From Trichobilharzia szidati (taxonomy: Eukaryota > Platyhelminthes > Trematoda > Strigeidida > Schistosomatidae): a stretch of DNA of 64,000 bases. The translations under genes and the position numbers were made by a program. The stretch's first letter is position 1, and each line of letters begins with the position of its first letter. A model generated the notes under the pieces. The model was not told where the DNA came from. It worked only from the letters and a program-made list of their open reading frames with translations, and ran no database searches. Location of the stretch: contig OX235272.1 of the NCBI GenBank assembly GCA_944472155.2, forward strand, positions 17,034,354 through 17,098,353, read 5' to 3'. Positions 1-11,305 of this stretch are shown piece after piece.

Positions 1-63
1 TAAACGCTTGGGACATTCTTGAGACCTTCACAAGTAACTGAATGCACATGACCATCTGTTAAT

Positions 64-480
64 ATTATTATACTTTTATTCCTTTGGGTTCGTGGTGGAA
101 CATAGGGTTACAACAGCACAACGTTAATTCACCCTGTTTTCTGTATTCTTCACCACATAAGCTTTCATATTCTCCCTACACCCTTGGATGCCTACTCGTC
201 GCTTCTTGTATGGGTTCCCCTTCCTTTCATGCGATTTCACTCAGTGATCTTATAAGGGCATGTCTAGTTCATTTCCTCTTTTGTGCTGCATACGTTTTGG
301 TTTGGTAGTAGGTTCTTAGTTAGTTCGTTGCTATAATCTCTTGTTGCTTATCCTTGCTGACTAGCTATCTGATCTTCAGTGTAGAGTGAAGGTGGATATT
401 CATGTAAGTCTGCTGCAGATGCTTATGGTGACGTGCCCTTCAAGTCTATGAACTATATAGCCCTCAGTTTGTGCCGAATA
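64..480 (-). mobile_element. Degenerate RTE-type non-LTR element, 3' end
   Basis: On the minus strand this ends in the RTE tail signature: the complement of the 'ttcctttgggttc' and 'ggaacatagggtt' blocks next to ATT-rich sequence at 64-78. A fading match to the RTE C-terminal region follows to about 480. No reading frame survives. Confidence 0.6.
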
Positions 481-1595
481 TACTTTGAAATCAGCCTAAT
501 TCCCCACAAACTTAACAGTTTAATATACATAATCTTAAGCATTCATCTGACTGTAAGCCGAAAATGTCTCTTTTCTCTGCTTAGATAGCTAAATACTCAA
601 AACAAAATGAACTAAAACTTCAAACAAAAAGTATGACAAAAAAATTTCAACAAACACCAGCTTTATTTCATACTATAAATGTATTATGCCTATGAATATT
701 ATTAACTAGTTAGGTCAACTGGAATACGCATAGGAAATTAAGAACTTCAAACATAAGAGAAATGGCTTATTACTTTTACCAATGAAGGGAAATATTCAGG
801 TCAAAGACTGTTTCCGGAATATTCGAGGATACAAGTCTTTTCCGGCTTCATTTCATTTATTCATCGGTAAATCAAAGTCCTAGTTCAGTTAAAACAATAT
901 GGTTTTGAGCAAACATTTGTTTTCGATAAATACTTCCTCAGGCTCTACAGTTACAAATACACTAATATTATAAAACAAAGAGCCATTAAAAGCATGTGAA
1001 AATTATATCGGAAGCTGTATTGGTTTACACGTATAATATGGAGGCGTAGTTCGGCATTAAACACTGTTAATGCTGTCTTCCTTGAACTGGAGAGTTCATT
1101 TGGGAAGCTCCAGTATCGACGTGAGGTTACGCCATTTGACTGCCAGTCTCACCAACTTACTAAGTGATTTCATTGCAAATGAATGCAGTGATAGGAAAGT
1201 ACACGGAGACAAGCAGTCACAAAAGGAGTAGATATTTCATCAGTGAAAAACTCCCAAAGCTACCATTGCATTCAAGTTAGGGCTAAAGGTGTCGTCTACG
1301 GAATGATAATGACAGCTCCACAGTTAAACAATCCAGAACACGACAGTAGCAAAAACATTCACCTGAGCTATAATTCTGCATTAGTTCAAAACACTGATGT
1401 GTGGCATTTTCATAATCTCTGACACCATTATTCCGTTGAAACAGTTTGTCCCTTCAGTAAATTTAAATAAGATAATAAGGTGAAAAATACTGGAAGATGG
1501 CATCATATCTTTGTTATTGACTGACAACTAGCATAGTTCAAAATAATTAAAAAAAAGTTCCAGAATTACTTAGTTATATAGCGTAAAAGCGCATT
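481..1595. other. Unassigned AT-rich intronic sequence
   Basis: No open frame, tRNA-like head, retroelement tail or hammerhead motif was recognised. A presumed upstream intron or intergenic sequence. Confidence 0.4.
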
Positions 1596-2212
1596 ATTAT
1601 TTATTATTGTTTCCTTTAATTCCTAGAGGAACATAGGGCTTCAGCCGTGCGTCTCCATTGCGTTCGGTTCTCTGCTAGAGTCTTCACCTGGCTCCAAGTC
1701 TGCCCACACGCTTTCATCTCCTCTTCACATCACCTCCTCCAAGTCACCCACCCTCGCACTCACGACCAACTCGCCACTTCTCTTTCAGTCGGGTTCCACT
1801 CGAGCAATGGCTTGTCTAGTGATGTCACTTGATGCATTGTTTCCTCAGAGTATGGCCAGCCAATCCATCTCCATTTCTTCCTGCCTGCCTATTTCTTTCA
1901 CAATCGGTTCCTGCTGAGTTGGTTCGCTCATTGCCAGAGATCTCTGTTGCTGATCTCTTCTGGCCGGCCATCTGATCTTGAGTGGTATTGAGCGAAGACA
2001 ACTGTTAATGAAGGTCTGTAGTTTGTTTGAGGTGCTCTTAATGACGCGCAGTGCAAGTCTCTGATCCGTATTGTGAGTAGCACTGACTTCACATTGGAGT
2101 TGAAAATCCGGATCTTATCTTCGTTTTGATGCTGAGTGCTGTTGACCTCCTGCACACAGACTTGAGAGTAGTGAAAGCTTGTCTTGCTTTCCCGATTCTT
2201 GCTTGCCCATAC
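1596..2212 (-). mobile_element. RTE-type element (subfamily a), 3' end with C-terminal RT region
   Basis: Minus-strand copy starting on the + strand with ATT repeats and the tail complement 'ttcctagaggaaca'. The minus strand encodes the conserved post-RT region: KIRIFNSNVKSVLL, then RSDGRPEEISNRD, then the WKWIGH-like block. It is truncated on the right near 2212, inside the stretch before IRIFN. Frames are broken, so it is inactive. Copies of the same subfamily lie at 22160, 33661, 40505, 42920, 45695 and 46905. Confidence 0.85.
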
Positions 2213-2454
2213 TAGTAATAAAATCATATTTTAGTCAGTCAAGTAATCCGTGGTAGGCAAACTGCTATCAAGTAAACATTCTAAGCCTTGCAACTCCAGC
2301 ATTTTCAATTCTTATGCCTACGATTAAACGATGAAATTCTGTGGACTCTTCTACTTCATACTGTATCTACAAGTTCACTTGAAGTTGAAATGACACCTAT
2401 ACACATAGAACCAGTAGAATTTCCTAATTTCATAGGAAAGAACATGTTCCTAAA

Positions 2455-2862
2455 TAGTTATTAAGTCACATGGACAACCCAAATGTACTTAATCTGAATA
2501 GAAATCCTGCATCATCCATTGCAAAACATTTACTGATGTCTGGTCACAAAATCAATAATAATGGCTGCCTCTCAATTATTTTACATCACTCTAATTCAAG
2601 GTTATTAAAGGTGATGGAAGCACTTCGGATTAATCATATGCATCACAAACTATGCGTAGAGGTAAATACAGACTTCAACCTTCGCCCACTAGATAACTTG
2701 ACCTACTAAAATTAGATTGTTTATAAGCATGCACTTTTATGCTGTATAACTGAGTAATTGTCATACGTTTTATTGTATCATTGTTAACCATGTCAGTTTT
2801 AAAGTGATCATAAAAAAAAATTACGAAATGTCATCATCTTGCTATATCTGTTTGTTAATCTA
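2455..2862 (+). mobile_element. Penelope-like element (PLE-III) 3' fragment
   Basis: The frame at 2470-2709 reads NPASSIAKHLLMSGHKINNN and then a Leu-rich tail. This is the end of a GIY-YIG endonuclease domain, almost identical to the element at 19971-21418. The following non-coding stretch (about 2710-2862) matches that element's terminal arm. The 5' part is missing. Confidence 0.8.
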
Positions 2863-3424
2863 TGATTTTAGCTTCACAATAAATGTAATTCTTTTGACAG
2901 GTTAGACGTCAAACCCTTATATATCGATTTTATATCAGATATCACTGTAGAAGATTTACCTGGATAATTTCAACCGTTGATATATCTCAAGAGTGATAAA
3001 CTTTACTAGTTGAAGCATATATAAAGTAACTGAATACAGCACTACAAGCAGGTATACGTTCAATAATCAGATGAAGAATGAGGAAATTATCCTGAATTTT
3101 TAATATAATAAGTAGTAAATACATCTTGAATGATTAAAACAGAACTGACCTCTTCATCTTCATTTCCCGGTTATGGACTTTTAATATCTTGACGACTCAG
3201 GAGAAAACCAATCTGCACTGCTTTAACCTAAGGACTTTAAGGATGGATATCTCCTCTAATCAGTATTAAATATCGTGGAGGTCTTTAATTTAACATGTGT
3301 TAGACATGTCGCATCCACCTTATTCTATGGAGGTTCCCAGTTTGACTAACAATGACTTAAGTTTCCCCAAGAAACAACGAGTTTTCTTGTCTGTGTTCAG
3401 TCCTACGTAGTCCAGTTTGAATAA
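2863..3424. other. Unassigned AT-rich sequence
   Basis: Nothing recognisable: no coding frame, repeat tail or RNA motif was supported. Confidence 0.35.
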
Positions 3425-3446
3425 AGCAGGAACAACAGTGTTTCGT

Positions 3447-3496
3447 GCAGAATAATATGGTACTATCATTTATTTCGTTGGCTTCTCATCAGCTGC
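3447..3496 (-). ncRNA. Hammerhead-like motif in PLE-I terminal segment
   Basis: On the minus strand, stem I is GCAG (3493-3496) with CTGC (3447-3450). The core CTGATGA is 3486-3492 and GAA is 3474-3476. Stem III is ATAA (3470-3473) with TTAT (3452-3455), and the base before the cleavage point is the complement of 3451 (U). Stem II is almost absent: a 9-nt GAAGCCAAC segment with one closing pair. The core is consensus, but the weak stem II makes activity doubtful. Confidence 0.5.
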
Positions 3497-4330
3497 TTAC
3501 AGCCTAAATAAATTATGAGGTTCGTGTACAGAAAAGTTTTAACATACTTGCAGATTTTACATGTTGTCAGTTGACAAAAAGTTCCACAATAAGTGAACAG
3601 TGCTCAGAAAATTGCGCTTAAATAGTTTTTACACAGGCAGTTCAAGTTTAAACAAAATAGATGTATGCATACAATGGTAAAAAAGGTGAGTAATAAAGAC
3701 GAAATGTGAGTTAGATACAGAGTGACTAATAAATTAGGTAACAATGTACTGAGTTCAACTCAAATCATAGAAACAAGAGATCAGCAAAATTACAGATTAT
3801 ATAAGGGGGTGAGGTTAAAGACAAAGAATTCGTAATCAGATGAGAGAATAAAGACATTCAGTTACCAGGGCAAGGAAAGATTAATAACTGCTTCTTTCTG
3901 AACACATAAATCTGGTTTCAAGCGTTTGATGGAGATTGCTTCGGCAAACTTGAGGAGAATCGAGCTCCTTTGTCTATTGGTAATTTTAAAGGATTTCTCG
4001 ATTTCTACCTCATGACCCGTGTCGAGAAGATGTCTAGTTATAGCACTGCTCTAAGAGTTTGTTCCCTTGAGACGTAGGCTTTTTGGCATATGTTCAGAAA
4101 ATCGGAGGTGTGCCCTTCTTTCTGTTCTTCCAATGTAACTGCTCCCGCAGATACACTTAAATTTGTATACACAGTTGGAGTTAATTGAGAAGGGTATCTA
4201 TCGACTTTTGACTGCACCAAACAGCATGTTATTCGATGGACGGGAACCAACTTAGCTGCAGGATAGGCTCTGGCTGGTGATGTTCTCAGTCTTCTGTTGA
4301 CCATTTCTGCAATGTTTTCACCTTTAAAAT

Positions 4331-4777
4331 CTAGTTGAATGAAGACAGGCATTTTTCAACTGTGATTTGTTTGGTATTTGAGCCTTCACATCTTCTATAA
4401 TTATTAATGAATCTTTGAGGGTAACCGTTTTTTTTCAGCACCTTTTCAAGAATCATAAATTCTTCCTCCAGTTTCTCTGCAGAGCATATTTTCCTTGCTC
4501 TATAGTACAGAGTCTTGACTAGTGCTCGTTTATAGCTATGTGGACAAAAACTATTAAAATGTAAGAATTGTCCATTCCATGTAGGCTTTCGGTAAATTGA
4601 ACTCGGGAGATTACCATCTTCTAGGCGTTGCATGGCGATGTCAAGGAAATGGAACTTTCCATTTTTTTCATGTTCCATGTAAATACAATATTTGTATGCG
4701 CTTTGTCCAGTTTCATGCAAATGGTGATACAAGGATATGAATGGTCCATAATCTGTGATCTTTCTGTATTTTATCAC
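4331..4777 (-). pseudogene. PLE-I reverse transcriptase C-terminal (thumb) fragment
   Basis: A 148-codon frame reads HFLDIAMQRLEDGNL, then FLHFNSFCPHSYKRALVKTL, then KNGYPQRFINN. These blocks sit between the RT catalytic core and the endonuclease in PLE proteins. The palm with its YxDD box lies further 5' and is missing. The frame breaks at about 4340, and the homologous continuation (IQLDFKGENI) is read in another frame at 4038-4352. Non-functional. Confidence 0.8.
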
Positions 4778-5099
4778 ATAAGCAGCAATGTTCTACAGTT
4801 GTGATTAAGAACAGTGAGGAATCCTTCACTGTAGCTTCGGAATTCAGCAAGAAGACGGATATTTTGCCATTGTCAAATTGATGTTAGTTAACACCTTCAT
4901 TTGATGGTAAAATTGCTTCAGTAGTAAATGTATTATGACTGTACATTTCAATGGATGCAGGTAAACACCTTATACATTACTTCATACAGATTAATGAAAA
5001 CGGATCACTTTTTACCAGTTACTCTGTAATAATCAGCAGAAAGAAATTAATCGTCTAACGAGACAGAAATTTAATGTAACCAAAATGAGTTCATCTTCT
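4778..5099. other. Unassigned sequence 5' of the PLE-I fragment
   Basis: Probably includes further decayed PLE, but no block could be read with confidence. Confidence 0.3.
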
Positions 5100-5338
5100 A
5101 TCGGCTGATTGAATGCTTGTCAAACACGAACCTGGTCCGGGGTTCGATACCCGACAGATGCACTCTTAAATATCTCTTAATGGGCATTAAGCTAGGCAAA
5201 GAGGGAAAGTCAGGCGCGAGGATAGCAACCGCATGTCATGAAAAACAAACATCACAGCTAATGAAGCCTCAAACCCCTAGCTTGAAGCCCTTCGTTTCAC
5301 TGGTAAAGCAACGGAATAAAAAAACAGACTGCTTTTGA
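5100..5338 (+). mobile_element. SINE-B copy (tRNA head plus RTE-derived body and tail)
   Basis: The tRNA-like B box GGTTCGAT lies near 5152. It is followed by the family body: decayed 'gctaggcaaagag', 'ggcgcgaggatagcaac', 'acatcacagctaatgaagc' and 'agcttgaagccc'. It ends with the RTE-like tail near 5335. The A-box end is degraded. Confidence 0.7.
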
Positions 5339-5339
5339 A

Positions 5340-7684
5340 TTAAAGTGTAATCATCACGAGCAAAGTAGGCTGTATAACAAGTTGAAAATAACCGCTACTC
5401 CTCCAGATAAGCTACAAACAAGTGATCCTCAGGCCATTGGTCCAAATCTTGCTGTGAGCCTGATTTCTATTCCATCTGTAATAACCACTTATTACAACAT
5501 TAGCATTACTAAATAACACAACATATTACGTAGAATAAATTTAATGTAGAAGACACAATAATTTGTTTGAATGCGTCACTTTTTTTGAAAATTATTTGGC
5601 GCCTGTTTAAAACTAAAATAAGAGAATTTCATTTTTTTCAAGATTAAAACATTTAAAGTCACTTAGATTACAATGATTTCTGTGTTTTAGTGTGACTACT
5701 ACTACTAGTACTAACTAGTCTGTCTTAATTTGTCTTTTTGTATATTTTGAGAAAAAGTTTAAAAAATTTCTGTACATCCGGTACTTGTTCCCAACTTAGG
5801 CTTCAAACAGGATGATTTAATCGTGATTATTACTATTATTATTATTATCATTACAATGATTAGTTTTCTTTTGTAGGAGTATTTTCGGCAGAATTACATA
5901 CATAAAAAACTTTGCAAGAGAATAACCTGCCCTTAAGGCTAAGAGATACAATCTCATTTATATGTATTGATTTTTCAACTTTTTATGCTGTATTCAAGGT
6001 TTTGTTTCTTTCTTTTAGTGTTGTTGTTCCTGGTGTCCTTGTTAACGACACTGGTGTGCTAACTGTTTGTGATTCTTTTTTGCGAGGGGTAGAGTGAAGG
6101 ACGGAGTAAATAATGGAACGTGTTCAAAGTGTAAATACGTAGTAGTTTGAAACGTGTCTTATTAAAAATACAATATTAGCTTAACATATCTTTTCACAAG
6201 CAAAAGATACTTTTTTTTAGATAAAAGTGCCACATACTACTGGTTGTTATGAGTAATAAGAACCCATCTAAAATCCCTAATAGCATGAAGTAACCTTGTA
6301 ATAATATAACCTTTTAATATTATTATTATCATTCACTGCAGCAGTCTTTTTATACAAAATGTCAAACACTTATTTACCACGCTAAGAAATTTGATTGTTG
6401 GAAAACGGAGAATTTCACTTGTGAGATTTTCGAAGAAAGAACGAAGGAGCACAGAACAGCTGTTTTTTCCTATTAAGGTACTCTTCTTACATGCGCATCC
6501 ATTGCCTCACCTGAAGTCAGACCGGGGATCTTCACTAATCGAGATCAAGCCTCTTGACCTTTCAGCCACTTAGGCCAGGTTTCATTGACCTGTGGATTGT
6601 AACTTTGTCATTCCGTCATACTGAGCCTTCTTCTATGGATACGCATTTCGCCTGCTACTATTTTTGTGAATATTTATCTTTTAATGTAAAAAGAAACAAA
6701 AACACAAATAGCTTGATATCTTATATAATAAACCACATTGGATGCTGGACAATTAATTCTCTTAAATGATTCATCCTTTCTTGTCCTACTATGATTGATA
6801 CCCTCAACATTTTTACAGTAATAGCAGAAATCATTGTAATGACAATTTATGCTTTACTATCATAATCGTCTCTCTTGTGTGTGTGTGGTATGATTTCTTG
6901 TTACAAATGACCTCTGCGAAGTTCAGATAATAGCATCCCTCCTTTCTTGCTAGACGTCTGCACAAATGTGTGCAAACAATGACATATATATAAATATACA
7001 TATCCTGGGATCACCTTAGGTTTCATATTCATCTTCTGAAAAACTCGTCATAAATCGTGAACTCCATTCTACATTTTTCATCGTTTGATTTATACTACTG
7101 ATTAATATTAGGTCAGTTAGTAATATACATGATACACCTTTTACTTAATAATTAATCATTTTTATTAGAATTTATTATATATGTTGCTATTGTAGAACAA
7201 TAAGGCATTAGGCAAACAACAACAGAATACCTATAGGCGTAGGCATATATCAATGCACACATAAATGTATATTTAAGCAATTATTCATCAACTTCAAAAG
7301 GCGGTATATATATGTGTGCATAGAGCAAACTTGTGAGGTTAAGGAAATCTCTATGTGTGTGTGTGCTATGTGGCTTACTTTTCAAGCGGATTTTACTAGC
7401 GATGTAATAAACCATATTACTGAAGAGATTAACACACTAGGTAAGATTTTTCTACTTTGTATTTTGGAATAGATATATTATAAATAATTATAATGAAAAT
7501 TAGCCGTAAGGTACTTACTACCAGTGAATTGAGAGATATGAAGAGTGTTATATGAGGTTGTCATGCATGTATACAGTATTATTTAGTTTATCTATCAGGT
7601 TTTGAAGACACTTTAATGTTTGATTCAGGTAAATAGCGCGCTTCTCATCAGGAATCGACATAAAACAGAAAAAACAATGAAATT
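5340..7684. other. Unassigned intronic or intergenic sequence
   Basis: A long AT-rich stretch with short ATT runs (5830-5860, 6305-6335) and a TG-rich patch near 6880-6890. Positions 6485-6565 weakly resemble an antisense tRNA-derived head, too decayed to call. No exon or ORF supported. Confidence 0.35.
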
Positions 7685-7812
7685 AGAGAAGTGGACAGCG
7701 ATTGCATCCCTCTTCGGTATTCTTTATCATCGACTGTCAATGACTCCACCAGGAATTGAACTCAGTTTACCACTCAGCTATACGGTTTAATTCCGACGAC
7801 TCATGAGCTCTA
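7685..7812 (-). mobile_element. tRNA-derived SINE head fragment
   Basis: On the minus strand this has an A-box-like TAGCTGAGTGGTAAAC near 7775-7795 and a B-box-like GTTCAATTCC near 7755. Spacing suits a Pol III promoter head. Flanking body is not assignable to the other SINE types here, and it is not a complete tRNA cloverleaf. Confidence 0.5.
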
Positions 7813-7849
7813 ATTTTTGTCGTTTCACATGATATAGCACGGTTGATGT

Positions 7850-8520
7850 TATAGACAAAGAAAACGAAATATTGATGGATGCTCTTGTTGAAAACGGATA
7901 TCCTTTGAAATTTTTAAACAGATGTAGAAGTCAACTAGCCTCTAAACCTACAATCCATACCGTCTCTAAGAAAAAGGTTTTCATCAAATTACCGTATAAC
8001 GGGGGAAATAAATAGTAGGATTTTGAGACAAAGGTTGAATTCGATCATCCGTAGAACCTACTTTGCAGCCCAGCTTGTAATCGTGGAAAAAGCTAAAAAT
8101 ATGCCTCACTGCAAACCTCAAAAGTGTACAAGTGATTATATCACATCCCACACAATTTACCAATTTTCGTGTGTGTGTGTGTGTGGACATACATACATAG
8201 GGAGGAGTAATCGCGCGTTGCACGTGAGGGTGGGAGAGCATATCCCAAAGTGGTTAGGAAAACAGATGAATTGTGACAAGCCCATTGATGCAGGTGCCAC
8301 ACTACCAACTTCGTCTATAGCTAAACATGTAATCGAGATGAACCATAAGGTTGATGTTAACTCAACCTTTAAAGTCATCTATAAAAACGGTCAAAGACAT
8401 TTACTGAAATACGCTGAGGCTATAGCCATTCATAAACTTAAGCCCCCCTTGTGTATTCAAAAACAGTTTGTTATTACTCTTAACCTACCTTGGTAATCCT
8501 TATTTGATTGGATTACCAAA
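7850..8520 (+). mobile_element. Penelope-like element (PLE-II) 3' fragment
   Basis: Begins in the region after the RT core (ALVENGYPLKFLN at about 7885-7920, then KKKVFIKLPYNGG) and continues into the GIY-YIG domain. A stop near 8011 splits the two halves. A (GT)n run at 8168-8187 lies inside the endonuclease frame. It is a separate lineage from PLE-I and PLE-III. Confidence 0.82.
8023..8496 (+). pseudogene. PLE-II GIY-YIG endonuclease fragment
   Basis: The 157-codon open frame reads YQFSCVCVCGHTYIGRSNRA (the GIY-YIG module, here with a YIG triad only), then VGEHIPKWL, SSIAKHVIEMNHKVD and KLKPPLCIQKQF. These are the GIY-YIG core and C-terminal region of PLE proteins, which nick target DNA for integration. 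The Val-Cys repeat before the YIG is encoded by the GT microsatellite. The upstream RT is missing, so the product could not retrotranspose by itself. Confidence 0.82.
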
Positions 8521-9144
8521 GGTTTGTGTTAATTATTCTTAATTCTTTTTTGTCACTTTGTTTAATTTAACTTTTCCATATATATTGACTTGACAAGTGA
8601 ATGTGTGAGGGATCAGATTGTTCGAAATGTATAGCGCTAATACATCACATTTTTCAGATAATCTCCGTCTTCTAATAATGCTATCAAAAGTTTGTCTCCA
8701 AGCCAAAGAATACTTATATTACATAATTGTCTAAGCTTTATAAATCTAATGTACACACACACACAAACAAAATTGTATATATATGCGATTGTAGAGCTCA
8801 GTGAATGAATTCGCCGAAAAGAGTCTCTTTGCTGAATGCCTTCTTTTCTTTTATAAAACGAAATACTAACTAAGACCTAAGTTTTTGGGCTAAATCAACA
8901 CTGCTAAAAATTACTTGGAGTTATTCGTACAACAATTTAAAGAATGGCGTCCTGTTGGATATTTTTGCAAAACTCAAATCAAATTTTTTCATCACATTAT
9001 TTAATTGGAGGCACTCTTGTCCACTCGGAATAAGGTGGTTTAACATAGCTCCTCTTCTGTTTTTTTTGTATACTTAATAACTCGTGTTAATTCTAGTTTT
9101 ACGACATTGTTTCCTATTATGCATTTGTTTTTCCTCCATTTCAG
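8521..9144 (+). other. End of the intron upstream of the cadherin exon
   Basis: AT-rich, ending in a pyrimidine-rich tract and acceptor AG at 9143-9144. Positions 8770-8860 resemble 18430-18510 (shared 'tatatgcgattgta' and 'gccgaaaagagt' blocks). This could be a decayed retroelement terminus. Confidence 0.5.
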
Positions 9145-10330
9145 ATTGGTCGGGTGCATGCAATTGACTGCGACGCAGAATTATCCAATCGTATGATAAG
9201 ATACAGTATGCGACCATCACCAGGTGCAGGTGGTAATCTAGTGAAGTTATACGTTTACATCAGTTTTGAAGGGATTATCTATACACATCAGACAACAGAC
9301 AGAGAACAAACACCTGTACTCACTTTTGAAGTGATTGCTACTGACACTGGAAATCCTCCATTATCAGCTGTAGCAAGTGTTCTTATCCGTATTCTCGATA
9401 CTAATGACAATGCACCTGTATGGATATTTCCAAAACAATTTGGTGCAAATAGTGTTATAAATATTTCACAATATTCAACTGTTGGCCTACTAATTGCTCA
9501 ACTGAAAGCAATCGATTTAGATGAAGGTTTAAACGGTGAAGTGGTCTATTCTATTGTACATGGAAATGATGATGGTCTATTCGAGGTGGATCCAATGAGT
9601 GGAGCACTTTACCTAGTTCGTTCATTTCATCATTTAGCACAGACAATGAACTTGAAGTCAATACCAAGAGAAGAATTCAATACGAGTGGATTATTACAGT
9701 CTGGAGAATCAGTAGAAGTATTAAGCAAACTCCACGAACAGATATATAGTTATAGACTATTGTTGAAAGCACAGGATCGTGGAACACCTCCTCGGCATAA
9801 TACAACAGTCTTGTATGTAGCTGTACTACCATCGCAAATAGATAAACAACCCTTGACGGATCGTAATTCCATCGAATCAATGTATCATCATTCTGATTTA
9901 AAACGTCAGGCTGAATTAGGCTTACCTGATTTAAGAAGAATGGATCGTGATTTAATTGTTATGGTTGTGTTGATCGCATTAACTTTAATTATTTCAATAA
10001 TTTTAATTATGGCGATATTTTTGATCCGGTGTAAAAGTCTACTGTGTATTCTTCCATTTCGTCGGTCAAATCGTCGACCGAATCATCATCATCAACATTC
10101 ACATCAAAGAAGCAACAATGCTAGTAATATTAATAATAATGGTAGTAATAATACTGATAATAACCTTCACTTAACACTAGAGAATAATTCTCTTCAGTCG
10201 AATAATATTCGTGATCAATTGTGGAGTAAATCATGGAAGGGGAAAACGCTTCCAGCAGATTATTGTATAAATAAAAGTGGAGATCTACTGTCTACATCTT
10301 GTCAAGATGTATATAAAGCCGCTACACTGG
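9145..10330 (+). CDS. Protocadherin internal exon: two cadherin repeats, transmembrane segment, start of cytoplasmic tail
   Basis: This is the only long high-quality coding exon in the window. It is bounded by a cag acceptor (AG at 9143-9144) after a pyrimidine-rich tract and a consensus GTAAGT donor at 10331. It is 1186 bp long, enters in phase 0 and leaves in phase 1. Counting residues from 9145, a cadherin repeat shows AIDCDAE at 6-12, a DRE motif, ATDTGNPP at about 65-72 and the calcium-linker DTNDNAP at 85-91. A second repeat shows AIDLDEGLNG from 122, FEVDPMSG, and AQDRGTPP from 209. A hydrophobic stretch at about 270-294 followed by RCK is the single membrane pass. The cytoplasmic side is rich in His and Asn. 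Family knowledge: protocadherins mediate calcium-dependent cell adhesion at the plasma membrane. The second repeat holds a Ser/Glu-rich insertion of about 35 residues. Upstream repeats must lie outside the window. An in-frame GTG at 9154 is not a start; this is an internal exon. Confidence 0.93.
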
Positions 10331-10875
10331 GTAAGTATTTTTTTATAGGCATTAATTATGTCAATTTTGTGCATCTGAAGTTCAGCGGTAGAATAATCGC
10401 CGACCGTACACACCGCCCCAGGTTCAGTCTCTGGTTGACTCACTTTTCAACCTCACTGATCAGGTAGTAAGCCCGGTGAAGAGGGAAGGTTGGATGTGGT
10501 GTAGCCAGCAACCACATCCAGTCAAAAACAAGTACCACCAAGCCTGAAAGCCTGACATAGAATTTCATGTCTTCATAAATATGTGTCCATCTTTGCAGAC
10601 AAAAGGACCATGTAGGAGAAAAGCTATTAGTTTCTGTGTAAGACAACCAAGGTCACAACCAATAAATTCATTTAAAAAAATATTGATCCAAACAGGAGGA
10701 CCATAAGTATAGTTAACGTAACAGAAGAATTTGAGCACTGTGCTAGAATAAAAACCTATGTTTGATAGGTTTATGTGATAGAATTAGGAGCAAAAAGTTG
10801 TGCTCACAAAATCATCCAGTTGATAATACTATATCACCGTGTGCTACATCAAATAAATTTATCTAAAACAGAACT
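10331..10875 (+). other. 5' end of the protocadherin intron
   Basis: Starts with the GTAAGT donor. No exon or mobile element was recognised before the PLE-I fold-back. Confidence 0.4.
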
Positions 10876-11293
10876 ATTTGAACAAAGCAACAACTACAGT
10901 TTTAGCAAAATAAAATGGTACCATCTTTTGTTTCGTCGCCTTCTCTTCAGCTGCTTACAGGGCAAAAATATTATTAAATGTATCTACAAAAACAATTTTA
11001 ACATACTTGCACAGAGTTCATTTTAAACAGAAATCAATCGATCAATATACACATACACTTATAATATATACATATATATATTTATATGCAATATTGAACA
11101 AAATTCCGAGCAATAATAATCATACACAATGAAAACTTTTCAGTATCTCGCATTAGGATGAAAAATATCCAGTTACCAGGGCAAAGAAAGACTGATAACT
11201 GCTTCTTTCTGAACGCACAAATCAGGTTTTAGGCGCTTGATGGAAAAGGCTTCAGCAAACTTAAGGAGAATTGAACTCTTTTGCTTATTGATA
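10876..11293 (-). repeat. Left inverted arm of PLE-I fold-back
   Basis: Reverse complement of 11959-12376, with only scattered differences by eye. The junction with the sense copy lies at 11293/11294, where the complement match stops abruptly. Confidence 0.9.
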
Positions 11294-11305
11294 TTGCTTA
11301 TAGCC

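Larger units (their letters stand above)
3425..4777 (-). mobile_element. Penelope-like element (PLE-I), 5'-truncated copy
   Basis: On the minus strand this runs from the RT thumb region (from 4777) through the GIY-YIG endonuclease (to about 3890) and the non-coding 3' terminal segment (to about 3425). It is homologous to the fold-back copy at 10876-12376. The ORF is broken near 4340 and again near 4180, where the frame leaves the GIY-YIG motif. The terminal segment contains a hammerhead-like fold at 3447-3496. Unlike the other copy, no inverted arm is seen on its 5' side. Confidence 0.85.

Noticed and set aside
84..308. 74-codon open frame on the + strand
   Set aside because: It is the antisense shadow of an RTE 3' end and has no host-gene character.
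9154..9156. GTG as translation start of the cadherin frame
   Set aside because: The frame is open upstream to an acceptor site and a cadherin repeat starts before it; this is an internal exon.
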